The notes under the pieces were generated by a model. That model searched no databases. It was not told where the DNA came from and saw nothing but the letters and a program-made list of their open reading frames with translations. From Flavobacterium ajazii (lineage in GTDB: Bacteria; Bacteroidota; Bacteroidia; Flavobacteriales; Flavobacteriaceae), in contig NZ_JAAEHL010000002.1 of assembly GCF_010614725.1 (NCBI RefSeq), positions 248,001 to 312,000 of the forward strand: a DNA stretch of 64,000 nt, read 5' to 3'. Below, one piece after another: positions 49,553 to 58,826 of the stretch. Each line of letters opens with the position of its first letter. Positions within the stretch are counted from its first letter, which is position 1. The translations under genes were made by a program, and so were the position numbers.

Positions 49553-49903
49553 ATGTCAGATATTGTTCAGGAATTCAACGAATATCGTTCTAAAATGAAC
49601 GAAAAATTACTCGCTGACAACAACAAGATTGTAAAGCGAATTTTCAATCTTGACACCAATGCTTATGCAGAAGGCGCTCTTGATGTAAAAACAAAAGAAC
49701 TTCTAGGTTTGGTCGCATCAACTGTTTTAAGATGTGATGATTGCGTAAAGTATCACTTAGAAACCAGCTATAAAGAAGGAGTAACTAAAGAAGAAATGAT
49801 GGAAGCAATGGGAATCGCAACTCTGGTTGGAGGAACGATTGTTATCCCTCATTTAAGAAGAGCTTACGAATTTTGGGAAGCTCTTGAAGAAACTGGGAAA
49901 TAA
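49553..49903 (+). CDS. carboxymuconolactone decarboxylase / AhpD-like protein
   Basis: 116 residues. The AhpD-type redox motif CDDCVKYHLETSYKEGVTKEE (CxxC-x3-H, residues about 61-68) is intact, preceded by KELLGLVASTVLR and followed by MGIATLVGGTIVIPHLRRA. Such proteins are small helical alkylhydroperoxide reductase-like or decarboxylase-like enzymes; the CxxCx3H motif supports a thiol reductase role. It starts 3 nt after tatC, so it belongs to the kdsD-tatC transcript. Confidence 0.9.
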   Translation: MSDIVQEFNEYRSKMNEKLLADNNKIVKRIFNLDTNAYAEGALDVKTKELLGLVASTVLRCDDCVKYHLETSYKEGVTKEEMMEAMGIATLVGGTIVIPHLRRAYEFWEALEETGK

Positions 49904-50119
49904 TTAGAAAATGTGTCAATTTGACAATTATATAATTTTTTGAGATGCTCTAAATTATTTAATTATAAAAACGCAAATTCTAATTTTTGAAAACGCAATA
50001 ATTTGTTAATTGATTCATCGGATTGATTATTTTACATTTATTTTGCCTTTTAAACAAATTATAAAATTGATTTTGAGTTAGCTTACAATTATCTCATTTT
50101 CAAAATATCTAATTAAGAA

Positions 50120-50860
50120 ATGAAGCTAAGAGCCGATAATTTAATAAAAACATATAAAGGACGCAGTGTTGTAAAAGGAATTTCTGTTGAAGTTAATCAG
50201 GGAGAAATCGTTGGACTTTTGGGTCCAAATGGTGCCGGAAAAACAACTTCTTTTTACATGATTGTAGGATTGGTAAAACCAAATCAGGGAAATATTTATC
50301 TTGATGATTTAAATATCACTGATTATCCAATGTACAAACGCGCTCAGCAAGGAATTGGTTATTTGGCGCAGGAAGCATCTGTTTTTAGAAAATTAAGCAT
50401 TGAAGACAATATTTTAAGTGTTTTACAATTGACCAAACTTTCAAAAGAAGCTCAAATTGCCAAAATGGAAAGTTTAATTGAAGAATTCAGCTTAGAACAT
50501 ATTCGTACTAACCGAGGCGATTTACTTTCCGGAGGAGAACGCCGTCGTACCGAAATTGCACGTGCTTTAGCAACCGATCCAAAGTTTATTTTATTGGATG
50601 AGCCTTTTGCAGGAGTCGACCCGGTTGCCGTTGAAGATATTCAGCGAATTGTAGCACAGTTAAAAAATAAAAATATCGGTATCTTAATTACTGATCACAA
50701 CGTTCAGGAGACTTTAGCGATTACTGATAAAACATATCTGATGTTCGAAGGAGGAATTCTGAAAGCAGGAGTACCAGAAGAATTGGTCGAAGATGAAATG
50801 GTTCGACGAGTTTATCTTGGGCAAAATTTCGAGCTTCGTAAAAAGAAACTTGAATTTTAA
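50120..50860 (+). CDS. lptB: LPS export ABC transporter ATP-binding protein LptB
   Basis: 246 residues. Walker A GLLGPNGAGKTTSFYMIVG near residue 36, Q-loop YLAQEASVFRKLS, ABC signature LLSGGERRRTEIARALA near 140, Walker B FILLDEPFAGVDPVAVEDI and the switch His in LITDHNVQETL. The YLAQEASVFRKL and FAGVDPVAV segments are specific for LptB. It powers lipopolysaccharide transport with LptFG. The start ATG is 216 nt after the AhpD-like gene; the gap holds no gene, only a short palindrome (TGTCAA-T-TTGACA at 49914). Confidence 0.94.
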   Translation: MKLRADNLIKTYKGRSVVKGISVEVNQGEIVGLLGPNGAGKTTSFYMIVGLVKPNQGNIYLDDLNITDYPMYKRAQQGIGYLAQEASVFRKLSIEDNILSVLQLTKLSKEAQIAKMESLIEEFSLEHIRTNRGDLLSGGERRRTEIARALATDPKFILLDEPFAGVDPVAVEDIQRIVAQLKNKNIGILITDHNVQETLAITDKTYLMFEGGILKAGVPEELVEDEMVRRVYLGQNFELRKKKLEF

Positions 50861-50873
50861 TAAATTATCTGTG

Positions 50874-50911
50874 AATGGTAAAAAGTGAAATATAAATTAC
50901 TTTTTACCATT
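50874..50911 (+). terminator. terminator of lptB
   Basis: 13-bp stem AATGGTAAAAAGT / ACTTTTTACCATT with a 12-nt loop and a T-run (50910-50918); 13 nt after the stop codon. Repeated TTTTAC/ACATTTTAC words follow up to the convergent gene at 50948. Confidence 0.85.
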
Positions 50912-50947
50912 TTTTTTCTCACATCTCACATTTTACTTTTTCACATT

Positions 50948-51793
50948 TTACTCCACTGTAATAAACTGCAACTGTTCAAAATCACCATTGTAAATATTCA
51001 CATCAACACGATGTTTGATTCCTGGCAGAGTAGCTTTTTCTGTAAACTGCCAAAATAGCCAGTCCTCATCAATTTTTTCTCTGTAAAAATTATAGTTGGC
51101 TATCCAAAACAAGTAATCACTGAATTCTTCTTCAAGAAAATCGTCATAATAGCGCTCTCCAGTATAAATAATTGGGCGAACTCCATAATGCTTTTCAACC
51201 TTGTTCAGCCATCTTTTCAATCCTTTTTTCAAACTATCCAAAGGCTGGTTTTTAGGTAGTTTTTCAATATCCAAAACAGGAGGCAAATCACCTTTTTGCA
51301 GTTTCACCGTTTTAATAAAAAGGTTAGCCTGTTCTATTGAATTTTCGTTAGGACGGTAATAATGATAAGCACCTCGCATAATTTTATGCTCTTTGGCACC
51401 TGACCAGTTTTTTTTAAATTTACTATCTACCCAGTTATTTCCGGCAGTCGCACGAATAAAAACAAACTGCACAGGATATTTTTCTTCTAAAAGTTCTATT
51501 TCGTCCCAGTCTATTTTTCCCTGAAATTCAGAAACATCAATTCCGATTACTTTCCCTTTATGTTTTTCTAAAACCTGAATATTCCGAACATCCGAAAGAT
51601 GTTTATCTACTTCATCTTCTCCTAAAGATTTATCCGATTTAAAACCGAGATAATACGATAATCCATCGCGATAATGATAAACTACACTTACAAAAAGCAT
51701 TACAAAAAAACAAAAAATGATAAACCGCAAAGCTCTGCTAAAAATTGATCTTTTAGGTTTTGCCTTTCGGGAATAGGAAGTTCTTCTTGCCAT
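50948..51793 (-). CDS. membrane-anchored GH25 lysozyme-like protein
   Basis: 281 residues. Basic N-terminus, one membrane helix (about 21-43; LRFIIFCFFVMLFVSVVYHY), then a GH25 domain (about 80-275): GIDVSEFQGKIDW, FVFIRATAGNNWVDS, GAYHYYRPN, and the catalytic acid pair in LPPVLDIEK. Family members cleave beta-1,4 bonds of peptidoglycan. The single N-terminal helix places it in the inner membrane facing the periplasm. It lies 10 nt downstream of pssA on the same strand, co-transcription likely. Confidence 0.92.
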   Translation of the reverse strand: MARRTSYSRKAKPKRSIFSRALRFIIFCFFVMLFVSVVYHYRDGLSYYLGFKSDKSLGEDEVDKHLSDVRNIQVLEKHKGKVIGIDVSEFQGKIDWDEIELLEEKYPVQFVFIRATAGNNWVDSKFKKNWSGAKEHKIMRGAYHYYRPNENSIEQANLFIKTVKLQKGDLPPVLDIEKLPKNQPLDSLKKGLKRWLNKVEKHYGVRPIIYTGERYYDDFLEEEFSDYLFWIANYNFYREKIDEDWLFWQFTEKATLPGIKHRVDVNIYNGDFEQLQFITVE

Positions 51794-51803
51794 TCGAATA
51801 AAA

Positions 51804-52520
51804 CTACTTTTTCAGAAACTTATTATTTATGACTGATAACAATACATAAAAAATGATGATTACAGGAAGTGCACAAAATTGAAGCAGAAAAAGTAAAACA
51901 AGAGAGATTGTTAAAAATACAATTTGCAGCACATTATCTTTAAAAGTAAACTTCTTAATTTTTAAAGCAAACAACGGAATTTCTGCATTCAAAATATAGG
52001 CACTGCACAAAACAATTGCAAAAAGAACCCAATGATTCGTCAAAATTTCGAATAGCATGAATGAATCTGAGTACTCAATTACTAAAGGTAGACTTAAAAT
52101 AAAAAGTGCATTAGCAGGCGTTGGTAAACCGATAAAAGAATCTGTCTGACGCGTATCAATATTAAAATTAGCCAATCGGTAACAAGAGCCCAAAGTAACA
52201 ATAAATCCTAAAAACGGAATAAAAGCAGATCCGATTACTTCATGCGGATTTGCACTTTTCACAAACAAACTGTACATAACATAACCCGGTACAACTCCAC
52301 TGGTTACCATATCTGCCAAAGAATCCAATTGTAATCCCAATGGACTGGAAACTTTAAACAATCTTGCAAAAAAACCATCAAAAAAATCAAAAAATATCCC
52401 TAAACAAACCATGTAAAAAGCCACTTCATAGTCTTGTTCAGAAACAAAAACAACAGCAATACAGCCACAGAAAAGATTGATTAATGTAATTAGATTAGGA
52501 ATATGTTTTTTAATGTTCAT
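51804..52520 (-). CDS. pssA: CDP-diacylglycerol-serine O-phosphatidyltransferase
   Basis: 238 residues with about seven membrane helices. The CDP-alcohol phosphotransferase motif D-G-x2-A-R-x8-G-x3-D-x3-D is present as FDGFFARLFKVSSPLGLQLD then SLAD (about residues 47-70). It makes phosphatidylserine, the precursor of phosphatidylethanolamine. Terminal part NKFLKK. It starts the pssA-GH25 transcript; a -7 box lies 27 nt upstream. Confidence 0.92.
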   Translation of the reverse strand: MNIKKHIPNLITLINLFCGCIAVVFVSEQDYEVAFYMVCLGIFFDFFDGFFARLFKVSSPLGLQLDSLADMVTSGVVPGYVMYSLFVKSANPHEVIGSAFIPFLGFIVTLGSCYRLANFNIDTRQTDSFIGLPTPANALFILSLPLVIEYSDSFMLFEILTNHWVLFAIVLCSAYILNAEIPLFALKIKKFTFKDNVLQIVFLTISLVLLFLLQFCALPVIIIFYVLLSVINNKFLKK

Positions 52521-52547
52521 CTTTTATAATTTTGCAGATAGAAAGAG

Positions 52548-52555
52548 CAAATTTA
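52548..52555 (-). promoter_or_regulatory. -7 promoter element of pssA
   Basis: Minus-strand TAAATTTG, perfect TAnnTTTG, 27 nt upstream of the pssA ATG. Confidence 0.55.
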
Positions 52556-52686
52556 GCATAATAAGTCCATCTTATATGCGTTTTTAATAGAGTTTTTTAT
52601 CCTTTAGCAAACTTTTACATTATTTATGAAAAGGAAGAAATAAGCTCAGTAAAAAATTATATTTTTGGTAAAAATTTAAACAAGCT

Positions 52687-52694
52687 TAGGTTTG
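52687..52694 (+). promoter_or_regulatory. -7 promoter element of the PorV/PorQ-family gene
   Basis: TAGGTTTG, perfect TAnnTTTG, 14 nt before the TTG start at 52709, implying a leader of only a few nucleotides. Confidence 0.5.
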
Positions 52695-52708
52695 AAAAAA
52701 TAAATACA

Positions 52709-53776
52709 TTGAAAAAAATCCTGGCATTTTTATTATTTTGGAATTGCATTTCAAATTATGCGCAAACCGTTCGCAAATATTCGAATGAGTTTATGAATAT
52801 TGGTGTAGATGCTGCAGCTTTGGCGATGTCAAGTGCTGTAGTCGCTTCAACCGATGATGTCAATTCGGTTTACTGGAATCCAGCTGGACTGACAAATCTC
52901 GAGGACCATCAAATTTCGTTAATGCATGCCAATTACTTTGCAAACATTGCACAATATGATTATATCGGCTATGCAAGCCCAATTGATGAAAGAAGTGCCT
53001 GGGGAATTTCAATGATTCGTTTTGGGGTTGATGACATCATGGACACTACCCAATTAATCGACAACCAGGGAAATATTGATTACAACCGTATCAGTCTTTT
53101 TTCTACCGCAGATTATGGTTTTACTTTTTCCTATGCCAGAAGATTGCCTCTTGAAGGATTTCAATATGGCATAAATGCCAAAGTAATTCGACGCATTATT
53201 GGAAAATTTGCTAATTCCTGGGGTTTTGGTTTTGATTTTGGGCTTCAGTTTGAGAAAAACGACTGGAAATTCGGATTGATGTTAAGGGACATTACCACAA
53301 CATACAACATCTGGAATATTGACGAAGACGAGTATCAAAAAATCGCAGACGCTATTCCGGGAGAAAACAATGAATTACCTGAAAGCACTGAGATTACACT
53401 TCCTAAAGCCCAATTGGGTGTTTCAAAAAAGTTTGAATTTCATAATGACACCAGCCTTTTGGTTGCTACAAATTTAAATATGCGTTTTGAACAGACTAAC
53501 GACATTATTTCATCAAAAATGATCAGTATAGATCCTGCTCTCGGACTGGAATTTGGATATACTGATTTAGTCTTTTTAAGAGCCGGTGCAGGTAATTTTC
53601 AAAATGTAACGCAATTAGATAATTCAGAAAAGTTAAATTTTCAGCCTAATATCGGACTAGGATTTAAATACAAAGGAGTTCAGGTAGATTATGCCCTGAC
53701 AGACCTTGGAAATCAAAGTACTGCCATTTATTCCAACATTTTTTCGCTTAAAGTAGATTTAGGCATCTTTAGATAA
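52709..53776 (+). CDS. PorV/PorQ family outer-membrane protein
   Basis: 355 residues starting with TTG at 52709 (MKKILAFLLFWNCISNYAQ as signal peptide). The N-terminal signature FMNIGVDAAALAMSSAVVAS then DVNSVYWNPAGL is typical of the PorV/PorQ family (FadL-like barrels with a hatch); the C-terminus is YSNIFSLKVDLGIF. PorV binds T9SS cargo at the outer membrane and PorQ is linked to export; this 355-residue form without close PorU or PorQ partners may be a paralogue. T9SS cargo genes lie at 2486 and 3377. The DUF4105 gene follows after 24 nt. Confidence 0.87.
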   Translation: MKKILAFLLFWNCISNYAQTVRKYSNEFMNIGVDAAALAMSSAVVASTDDVNSVYWNPAGLTNLEDHQISLMHANYFANIAQYDYIGYASPIDERSAWGISMIRFGVDDIMDTTQLIDNQGNIDYNRISLFSTADYGFTFSYARRLPLEGFQYGINAKVIRRIIGKFANSWGFGFDFGLQFEKNDWKFGLMLRDITTTYNIWNIDEDEYQKIADAIPGENNELPESTEITLPKAQLGVSKKFEFHNDTSLLVATNLNMRFEQTNDIISSKMISIDPALGLEFGYTDLVFLRAGAGNFQNVTQLDNSEKLNFQPNIGLGFKYKGVQVDYALTDLGNQSTAIYSNIFSLKVDLGIFR

Positions 53777-53800
53777 GGATTTATTTAAAAAAACTAAGAC

Positions 53801-54934
53801 ATGAAAAATTCTATCTTTCGAAAAACGACATTGTTATTACTATTCTTAATCAATTTTAGTTTTGGACAAAATCTACCATTATCAAAAGAAGCACATATAA
53901 GTGTTTTAACATGTGGACTTGGTAATGAATCCTATTCTTTCTTTGGCCACACCGCCATTCGTGTTGCAGACCCTGCAAACAACATTGATGTTGTATATAA
54001 TTATGGTGCTTTTGATTTTAGGACTCCCAATTTTATCGCCAAATTTGCAAAAGGTGATTTACAATATTTTGTTATTGCACATTCTTACGCTGATTTTATA
54101 AATGAATACAACTACGAAAAAAGAAGTGTTTATGAACAGGACTTGCTAATTCCACAAGAAGCGAAACAAAAAATTTTTAATAATCTGAACACTACCCTAT
54201 TATCAGAAGAACGTTATTATACTTATAAATTTATTGATAAAAACTGCACGTCTATGGTAGTGGATATCATTAATAAAACATTAAATGAAAAAGTAATTAC
54301 CAAAAAGGGAGACACAGATAAAACGTATAGGAGCATTTTGTTCCCTTACTTTGACGGGCATTTTTATGAAAAACTGGGAACAAGTATTATTTTTGGGACT
54401 AAAGTAGACCAATTAGGAACCAAAATATTCTTGCCGTTTGAACTAAAAAACAGTTTAGAAAAAACGACTTTTCAAAATCATGCTTTTGTGAGTCAAAGCA
54501 AAACCTTATTAAGTTTTGAAAAAGAAACACCAACTTCATGGTGGAATAATGTTTACAGTTACATTATTCTTCTTGGTTTTATTGTTTTGATAAACAAAAA
54601 AATTATTGATAAAATCTATTCATTCATTTTATCCTTAATTGGGATCTTTTTTGTATCGATGGGATTTTATTCTTTCCATCTGGAATTGGCAATGAATTAT
54701 AATGTATTGTTATTTAGCCCTCTTTTACTGTTTTTGATTGTTTTTTCAGCAATGAACAACAAAAGATGGTCTTACAGATTTGCAGTTTTACATCTAATTT
54801 TATTGCTTATTTATACTCTTTTTATAATCAACAAAGCACACTTTTTCATTGTTCTGCCAATGATAATTACAAGTGGGGTTGTTTTGGTTAGAGCTGCAAT
54901 CAGAAACAAAAAAAGAATTCCGATAATTATCTAA
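53801..54934 (+). CDS. DUF4105 protein with C-terminal membrane domain
   Basis: 377 residues: signal peptide (about 1-22, ending FGQN), a DUF4105 domain (about 28-215) and five C-terminal membrane helices (about 248-375). Conserved features: ISVLTCGLGNESYSFFGHTAIRV (the GH... motif) and the Cys in FIDKNCTSMVVDIIN. DUF4105 is an NlpC/P60-like or Lnb-type periplasmic domain of unknown function. The stop is only 8 bp from the stop of the convergent glycosyl-phosphotransferase, with no hairpin. It is co-transcribed with the PorV/PorQ-family gene. Confidence 0.85.
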   Translation: MKNSIFRKTTLLLLFLINFSFGQNLPLSKEAHISVLTCGLGNESYSFFGHTAIRVADPANNIDVVYNYGAFDFRTPNFIAKFAKGDLQYFVIAHSYADFINEYNYEKRSVYEQDLLIPQEAKQKIFNNLNTTLLSEERYYTYKFIDKNCTSMVVDIINKTLNEKVITKKGDTDKTYRSILFPYFDGHFYEKLGTSIIFGTKVDQLGTKIFLPFELKNSLEKTTFQNHAFVSQSKTLLSFEKETPTSWWNNVYSYIILLGFIVLINKKIIDKIYSFILSLIGIFFVSMGFYSFHLELAMNYNVLLFSPLLLFLIVFSAMNNKRWSYRFAVLHLILLLIYTLFIINKAHFFIVLPMIITSGVVLVRAAIRNKKRIPIII

Positions 54935-54942
54935 AGATTACA

Positions 54943-56337
54943 TTACTGTCCTCTGTAGAACAAAACAGTTGTGATGGTTCTGAAAGTTATGCTCAAATCG
55001 AGAAAAACACTTCGATGTTTGATATAGTATAAATCGTATTGAAGTTTTATAAGACTTTCTTCTATAGATTCACCATATGAATAGTTAACCTGAGCCCAGC
55101 CCGTAAGACCTGGTTTTATAACGTGTCGTGTTTCATAGAACGGCATTATATCAGCAATTTCTTTTACAAAAAACGGCCTCTCAGGTCTTGGACCAATAAC
55201 TGCCATATCACCTTTCAAAACATTGATAAACTGCGGCAGCTCATCAATTCTTGTTTTTCGCATTAACTTCCCAAATGGAGTAATTCTTTTATCATTTGAT
55301 GTTGCAAAAACCGCTCCGTTACTTTCAGAATTCTCAGTCATTGTTCTGAACTTGTAAATCTCGAACACTTTGCCATATTTGCCAACTCGTTCCTGTGTAT
55401 AAAACAAAGAGCCTTTATTCCAAAAAATATTCGCTATGAAAATCAAGGGAATAAAAACAGCACAAGCACACAAACCAACAAACGAAAAAACAAGTTCCAA
55501 TACGGTTACTACCAACAAATACAATTTATTATTATTACTTCGGCTAAAAGGGAAAAAACGATAAAAATCCCTTGAAATATACTGAACCGGAATACGCTGC
55601 GTTTTGTTTTCATATACCTGGGTATACTCCCTAATGATATTCCCTGATTCAAGCAAGTGTAATAACTGCTGATATAGATCTGCTGTAATTCCTTTTGTTT
55701 TTTGAGAAGCAATAACAATTTCCGATACATTATTTTTGCTCACAAAAGCAACCAAATCTTTTTTCTCAATTTCTTTTATATAATTCAAAACTGGTTCTTT
55801 TTTATCTAAAAAATCTGAGCTTACAAAGCCTATAATTTTATAATGAGGATCGACATTCTCCAAACCTACAACCAGTTCCTTGACCTGATCTTTGTTGCAA
55901 ATTAAAATTACGTTTTGTGAAAATCGGTGTGTAGCCAAAAAGAAAACATAAAAAAACCTCCAAATCAATAATGATCCAAGAATTGTAAAATAAAAAATGA
56001 GGATTACTAACCTCTGTTTTGGAAGTTCGGGAGACAAAACGGGTGTAAACAAATACACTAAAGCGGTTGTTGTTACAGTTAAAACAACACTCTGAAGAAT
56101 CTGAAACTGATTACTGGCAACCTGAAGATTATACATCTCAAAAATAGCACCAAAACCACTCAGATAGACAATGAATAAAAGTGGCCTGAAATAATTTTCA
56201 TTATTCAAATTAAAGTATGGATAATAAAAAAACTTATCCATTAAATATAGAGCCAATAAAATAAATCCAATATCAAAAAGTCTGAGAAGTAATTTTCTTT
56301 CTGATATTTCAAAATGCATTCTTTTTTTTGTTTGCAT
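54943..56337 (-). CDS. polyprenyl-phosphate sugar-phosphotransferase (WcaJ-like)
   Basis: 464 residues: N-terminal helices (about 15-130), a CoA-binding/Rossmann-like domain (about 140-250) and the C-terminal bacterial sugar transferase domain (about 275-464). The latter has NKGSLFYTQERVGKYGKVFEI then YKFRTM, RKTRIDELPQFINVLKGDM, AVIGPRPERPFFV and KPGLTGWAQVNY. It loads the first sugar-1-phosphate on undecaprenyl phosphate to start surface-polysaccharide repeat-unit synthesis. It has its own -7 box (56371-56378) although it follows the O-antigen ligase gene on the same strand. Confidence 0.92.
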   Translation of the reverse strand: MQTKKRMHFEISERKLLLRLFDIGFILLALYLMDKFFYYPYFNLNNENYFRPLLFIVYLSGFGAIFEMYNLQVASNQFQILQSVVLTVTTTALVYLFTPVLSPELPKQRLVILIFYFTILGSLLIWRFFYVFFLATHRFSQNVILICNKDQVKELVVGLENVDPHYKIIGFVSSDFLDKKEPVLNYIKEIEKKDLVAFVSKNNVSEIVIASQKTKGITADLYQQLLHLLESGNIIREYTQVYENKTQRIPVQYISRDFYRFFPFSRSNNNKLYLLVVTVLELVFSFVGLCACAVFIPLIFIANIFWNKGSLFYTQERVGKYGKVFEIYKFRTMTENSESNGAVFATSNDKRITPFGKLMRKTRIDELPQFINVLKGDMAVIGPRPERPFFVKEIADIMPFYETRHVIKPGLTGWAQVNYSYGESIEESLIKLQYDLYYIKHRSVFLDLSITFRTITTVLFYRGQ

Positions 56338-56370
56338 ATATTTCTATTTTTTAAGGGCTTTAATCTGAAG

Positions 56371-56378
56371 CAAATGTA
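56371..56378 (-). promoter_or_regulatory. -7 promoter element of the WcaJ-like gene
   Basis: Minus-strand TACATTTG, perfect TAnnTTTG, 33 nt upstream of the ATG and 17 nt after the ligase stop; it may give a separate transcript inside the locus. Confidence 0.45.
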
Positions 56379-56394
56379 TTATAAAAAACAGAAA

Positions 56395-57744
56395 TTAATC
56401 GCCTGAAATTTCTGCTTTTTCAGGAATTTTAATCTGTACTAAAAGAAGCGATAATGCATATACAAAAGCTGGAGCAGCTGTTCGCATAGCAGCGTGATTA
56501 ATAGTTAACAGCCAAAAAAGTAAAAAAGAAATAGCCAAAATATTTTGACGATTATTAATAAACAAAAACAAAGGGGTGAAAAACAAAACAAAAAGGGCTA
56601 ACAAACCAAAAGAACCGTGCTCGGCCAACATTCTTGTAATTTCGTTATGAGATGCGGCAAGAATACCTGTTTTTTTTCGTCTTATTTCCTTATTTTTTCC
56701 AACACCAACACCAAAAACAGGATTTTCCCAAAACATTTCTAGTTCTGAGGTAATTAAAGTTTCTCTCCCTGTTAACTTACTTTTCTTTTCTCTTCCTAAA
56801 GCATCCTGATTAGCATATCTTTTATTAATCAAACCTCTTGTTTGCAGGGAACTATAGCCCCATACTCCCAATCCTGCCATAAAGGATAAAATGATAATAA
56901 TTCCTATTTTGGGTTTAGTTTTAAAATTAGCTTGAAAAAACATTATTATCAAGAGAATAAAAATCATCACTATGGCAGTAATTACTCCTCCTCTTGAAAA
57001 GGTAACAATTCCTCGAAATGCGAAAACCATAACAAATCCCGCATTCACTAATTGAATTATTCTACTCTTAGAATTAAAAATTAATAATACGAAAAACACA
57101 AAAATACCTAATCCTAATAATGTGGATACCTGATTAGGGCCAAAACCTCCAGATGTTTCAAAATTAGATTGCGTTCCTGTAACAACATCCTTAACACTAG
57201 GAGTATAGATAAACAGATAAGTAACTACAGAAACTAATGACAAAGCAAAAGCAGTCATTACACTCAAAACACGTTCAAATGTAATTTTTCTTTGAAAACA
57301 ATAAATAGAGCTAATTCCTAAACATACAGGCCCAGAAATATTGAAAGCAATCGCTTTTCTGACGTCTGTTCCAAAATCTAAAGTTTGTGTTGCTAAAATA
57401 ATACCTGGAAGTAATAACAACAGAAAAAACCAATACAAAAAAGCCCTATTTGAAAATCCAGAATAAACCATCCCAAGGAACATAAAAATCATGACCGAAT
57501 ATTTACCAAACTCATTCAAAAGCATTCCATCAGTCATTCTTAAAAGAACCTCAGCACCTACAACATAAGCAGACATAATAAGGACTTCGTTATTCTTATT
57601 CTTGGTTTTAACAATATAATAGACTCCAAAAACAAATATTGCTAATGTATATAGTTTTGAAATAAAAGGCATTACAAAAATTACAGCAGCAATACCTACA
57701 TGAAGCAATAGTAATTGTATATATTTTTTTTCAGTATTATTCAT
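56395..57744 (-). CDS. O-antigen ligase / polymerase family protein
   Basis: 449 residues from ATG 57744 (a TTG at 57750 would add two). Ten to eleven membrane helices and the large periplasmic loop of the Wzy_C family; the loop segment GRETLITSELEMFWENPVFG, then GVGVGKN (about 320-350) and AASHNEITRMLAEHGSFGLL (about 360-380; the conserved H-N pair) are characteristic. It joins O-antigen to lipid A core or polymerises repeat units; which one cannot be told. It overlaps the upstream GT4 gene by 8 nt, so translation is coupled. Confidence 0.88.
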   Translation of the reverse strand: MNNTEKKYIQLLLLHVGIAAVIFVMPFISKLYTLAIFVFGVYYIVKTKNKNNEVLIMSAYVVGAEVLLRMTDGMLLNEFGKYSVMIFMFLGMVYSGFSNRAFLYWFFLLLLLPGIILATQTLDFGTDVRKAIAFNISGPVCLGISSIYCFQRKITFERVLSVMTAFALSLVSVVTYLFIYTPSVKDVVTGTQSNFETSGGFGPNQVSTLLGLGIFVFFVLLIFNSKSRIIQLVNAGFVMVFAFRGIVTFSRGGVITAIVMIFILLIIMFFQANFKTKPKIGIIIILSFMAGLGVWGYSSLQTRGLINKRYANQDALGREKKSKLTGRETLITSELEMFWENPVFGVGVGKNKEIRRKKTGILAASHNEITRMLAEHGSFGLLALFVLFFTPLFLFINNRQNILAISFLLFWLLTINHAAMRTAAPAFVYALSLLLVQIKIPEKAEISGD

Positions 57745-58825
57745 TTTCAATACCTTTTTTTATCCAACTCAAATAATTCATTATAATAGCATTTCCTGAA
57801 AATTCCTCATCAATAGTTTGCTTTAAATTTGATGAAAATTCATTACGCAAGCTAGTTTCTTTAATCAATCTTTCTAAATTAATCGCAAATGAAGAAGGGT
57901 CATTTGAAGAAACTAAAAAACCATTTTCTCCCGAAACAACAACAGAGCCTATCTGACCAACATCTGTAGATACCACTGCCAAACCTTCTCTGCCATATTC
58001 TAACAAAGCAACTGGCAAACCTTCAGAAACTGATGTCAAAATCCCAATTTGGCATTGATTCAAAATTTCATTCACATCAGAACAGGAACCATACAAAAAG
58101 ACTTGTTCCTGCAATTGTTTTTCTACTATTTGAGTTTTAATTTTTTGTGCATAATCATCTTCGAAATCTTTCCCTACCAAATGAAAAGTCCAATCAATCC
58201 CTTTTTCTTTTATTTTTTCGGCAATTAACAAAAGTAGTTCATGATTTTTCTGAGGTCTCAAATTTGCCAGACAAACAATACGCTTTCCCTTTTCTCCATA
58301 AAGAATCGTTTTAGAACTTTTATTGCCAGATTGTTTTAACGGAAAATTTGGCGAATAAATAACTTTTTTTGTCAAAAGAAACTTTTCTGACCAATCTTTT
58401 AAATTTTGATTTACAGAAATTATTCCCTCAAAAAAAAGCGAACTATACCTTAGTATTTTATGAGGACGATCTATCAAAAATTCACTTTTACCATAATGAT
58501 CATGCCAAACAATCTTTATTTTGGGCAAAGTAAATTTCAGTAAAACTGCCAAAAAAAAAGAAGAACTGTGTGCCTGTAAATAATCGATTTTGTTTTCAAC
58601 CAAATACTTTCGTAATTTAAATATCGCTTTGCAGTCAATCCTATTTTTCTTCTTTAGGAAAAGATAACTTACCTTTTCTGGAATCTCATTTTTCAGACTT
58701 CCTTCTTTTCGGGTAGCTACTAAACCAGAAAAATCAATAGTATTTGCTAAAACAATGGCATAATTTAACGCCATTCGCTCAGCACCACCAGCTTCCAGAG
58801 AATCTATTAATTGTACTATTCGCAT
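57737..58825 (-). CDS. glycosyltransferase, GT4 family (1)
   Basis: 362 residues, GT-B fold. N-terminal IVQLIDSLEAGGAERMALNYAIVLA (acceptor-side Gly-rich loop), donor-side RIVCLANLRPQKNHELLLL near residue 186 and the E-x7-E motif SVSEGLPVALLEYGREGLAVV near 268. Its sugar and acceptor are unknown. It overlaps the ligase gene by 8 nt and starts 1 nt after the preceding GT4 stop, so it belongs to the tightly packed locus. Confidence 0.92.
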   Translation of the reverse strand: MRIVQLIDSLEAGGAERMALNYAIVLANTIDFSGLVATRKEGSLKNEIPEKVSYLFLKKKNRIDCKAIFKLRKYLVENKIDYLQAHSSSFFLAVLLKFTLPKIKIVWHDHYGKSEFLIDRPHKILRYSSLFFEGIISVNQNLKDWSEKFLLTKKVIYSPNFPLKQSGNKSSKTILYGEKGKRIVCLANLRPQKNHELLLLIAEKIKEKGIDWTFHLVGKDFEDDYAQKIKTQIVEKQLQEQVFLYGSCSDVNEILNQCQIGILTSVSEGLPVALLEYGREGLAVVSTDVGQIGSVVVSGENGFLVSSNDPSSFAINLERLIKETSLRNEFSSNLKQTIDEEFSGNAIIMNYLSWIKKGIENE

Positions 58826-58826
58826 T

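Noticed and set aside
49914-49926. Palindrome TGTCAA-T-TTGACA as operator of lptB
   Set aside because: It is about 190 bp from the lptB start and directly after the AhpD-like gene; short and AT-rich, without support from position.
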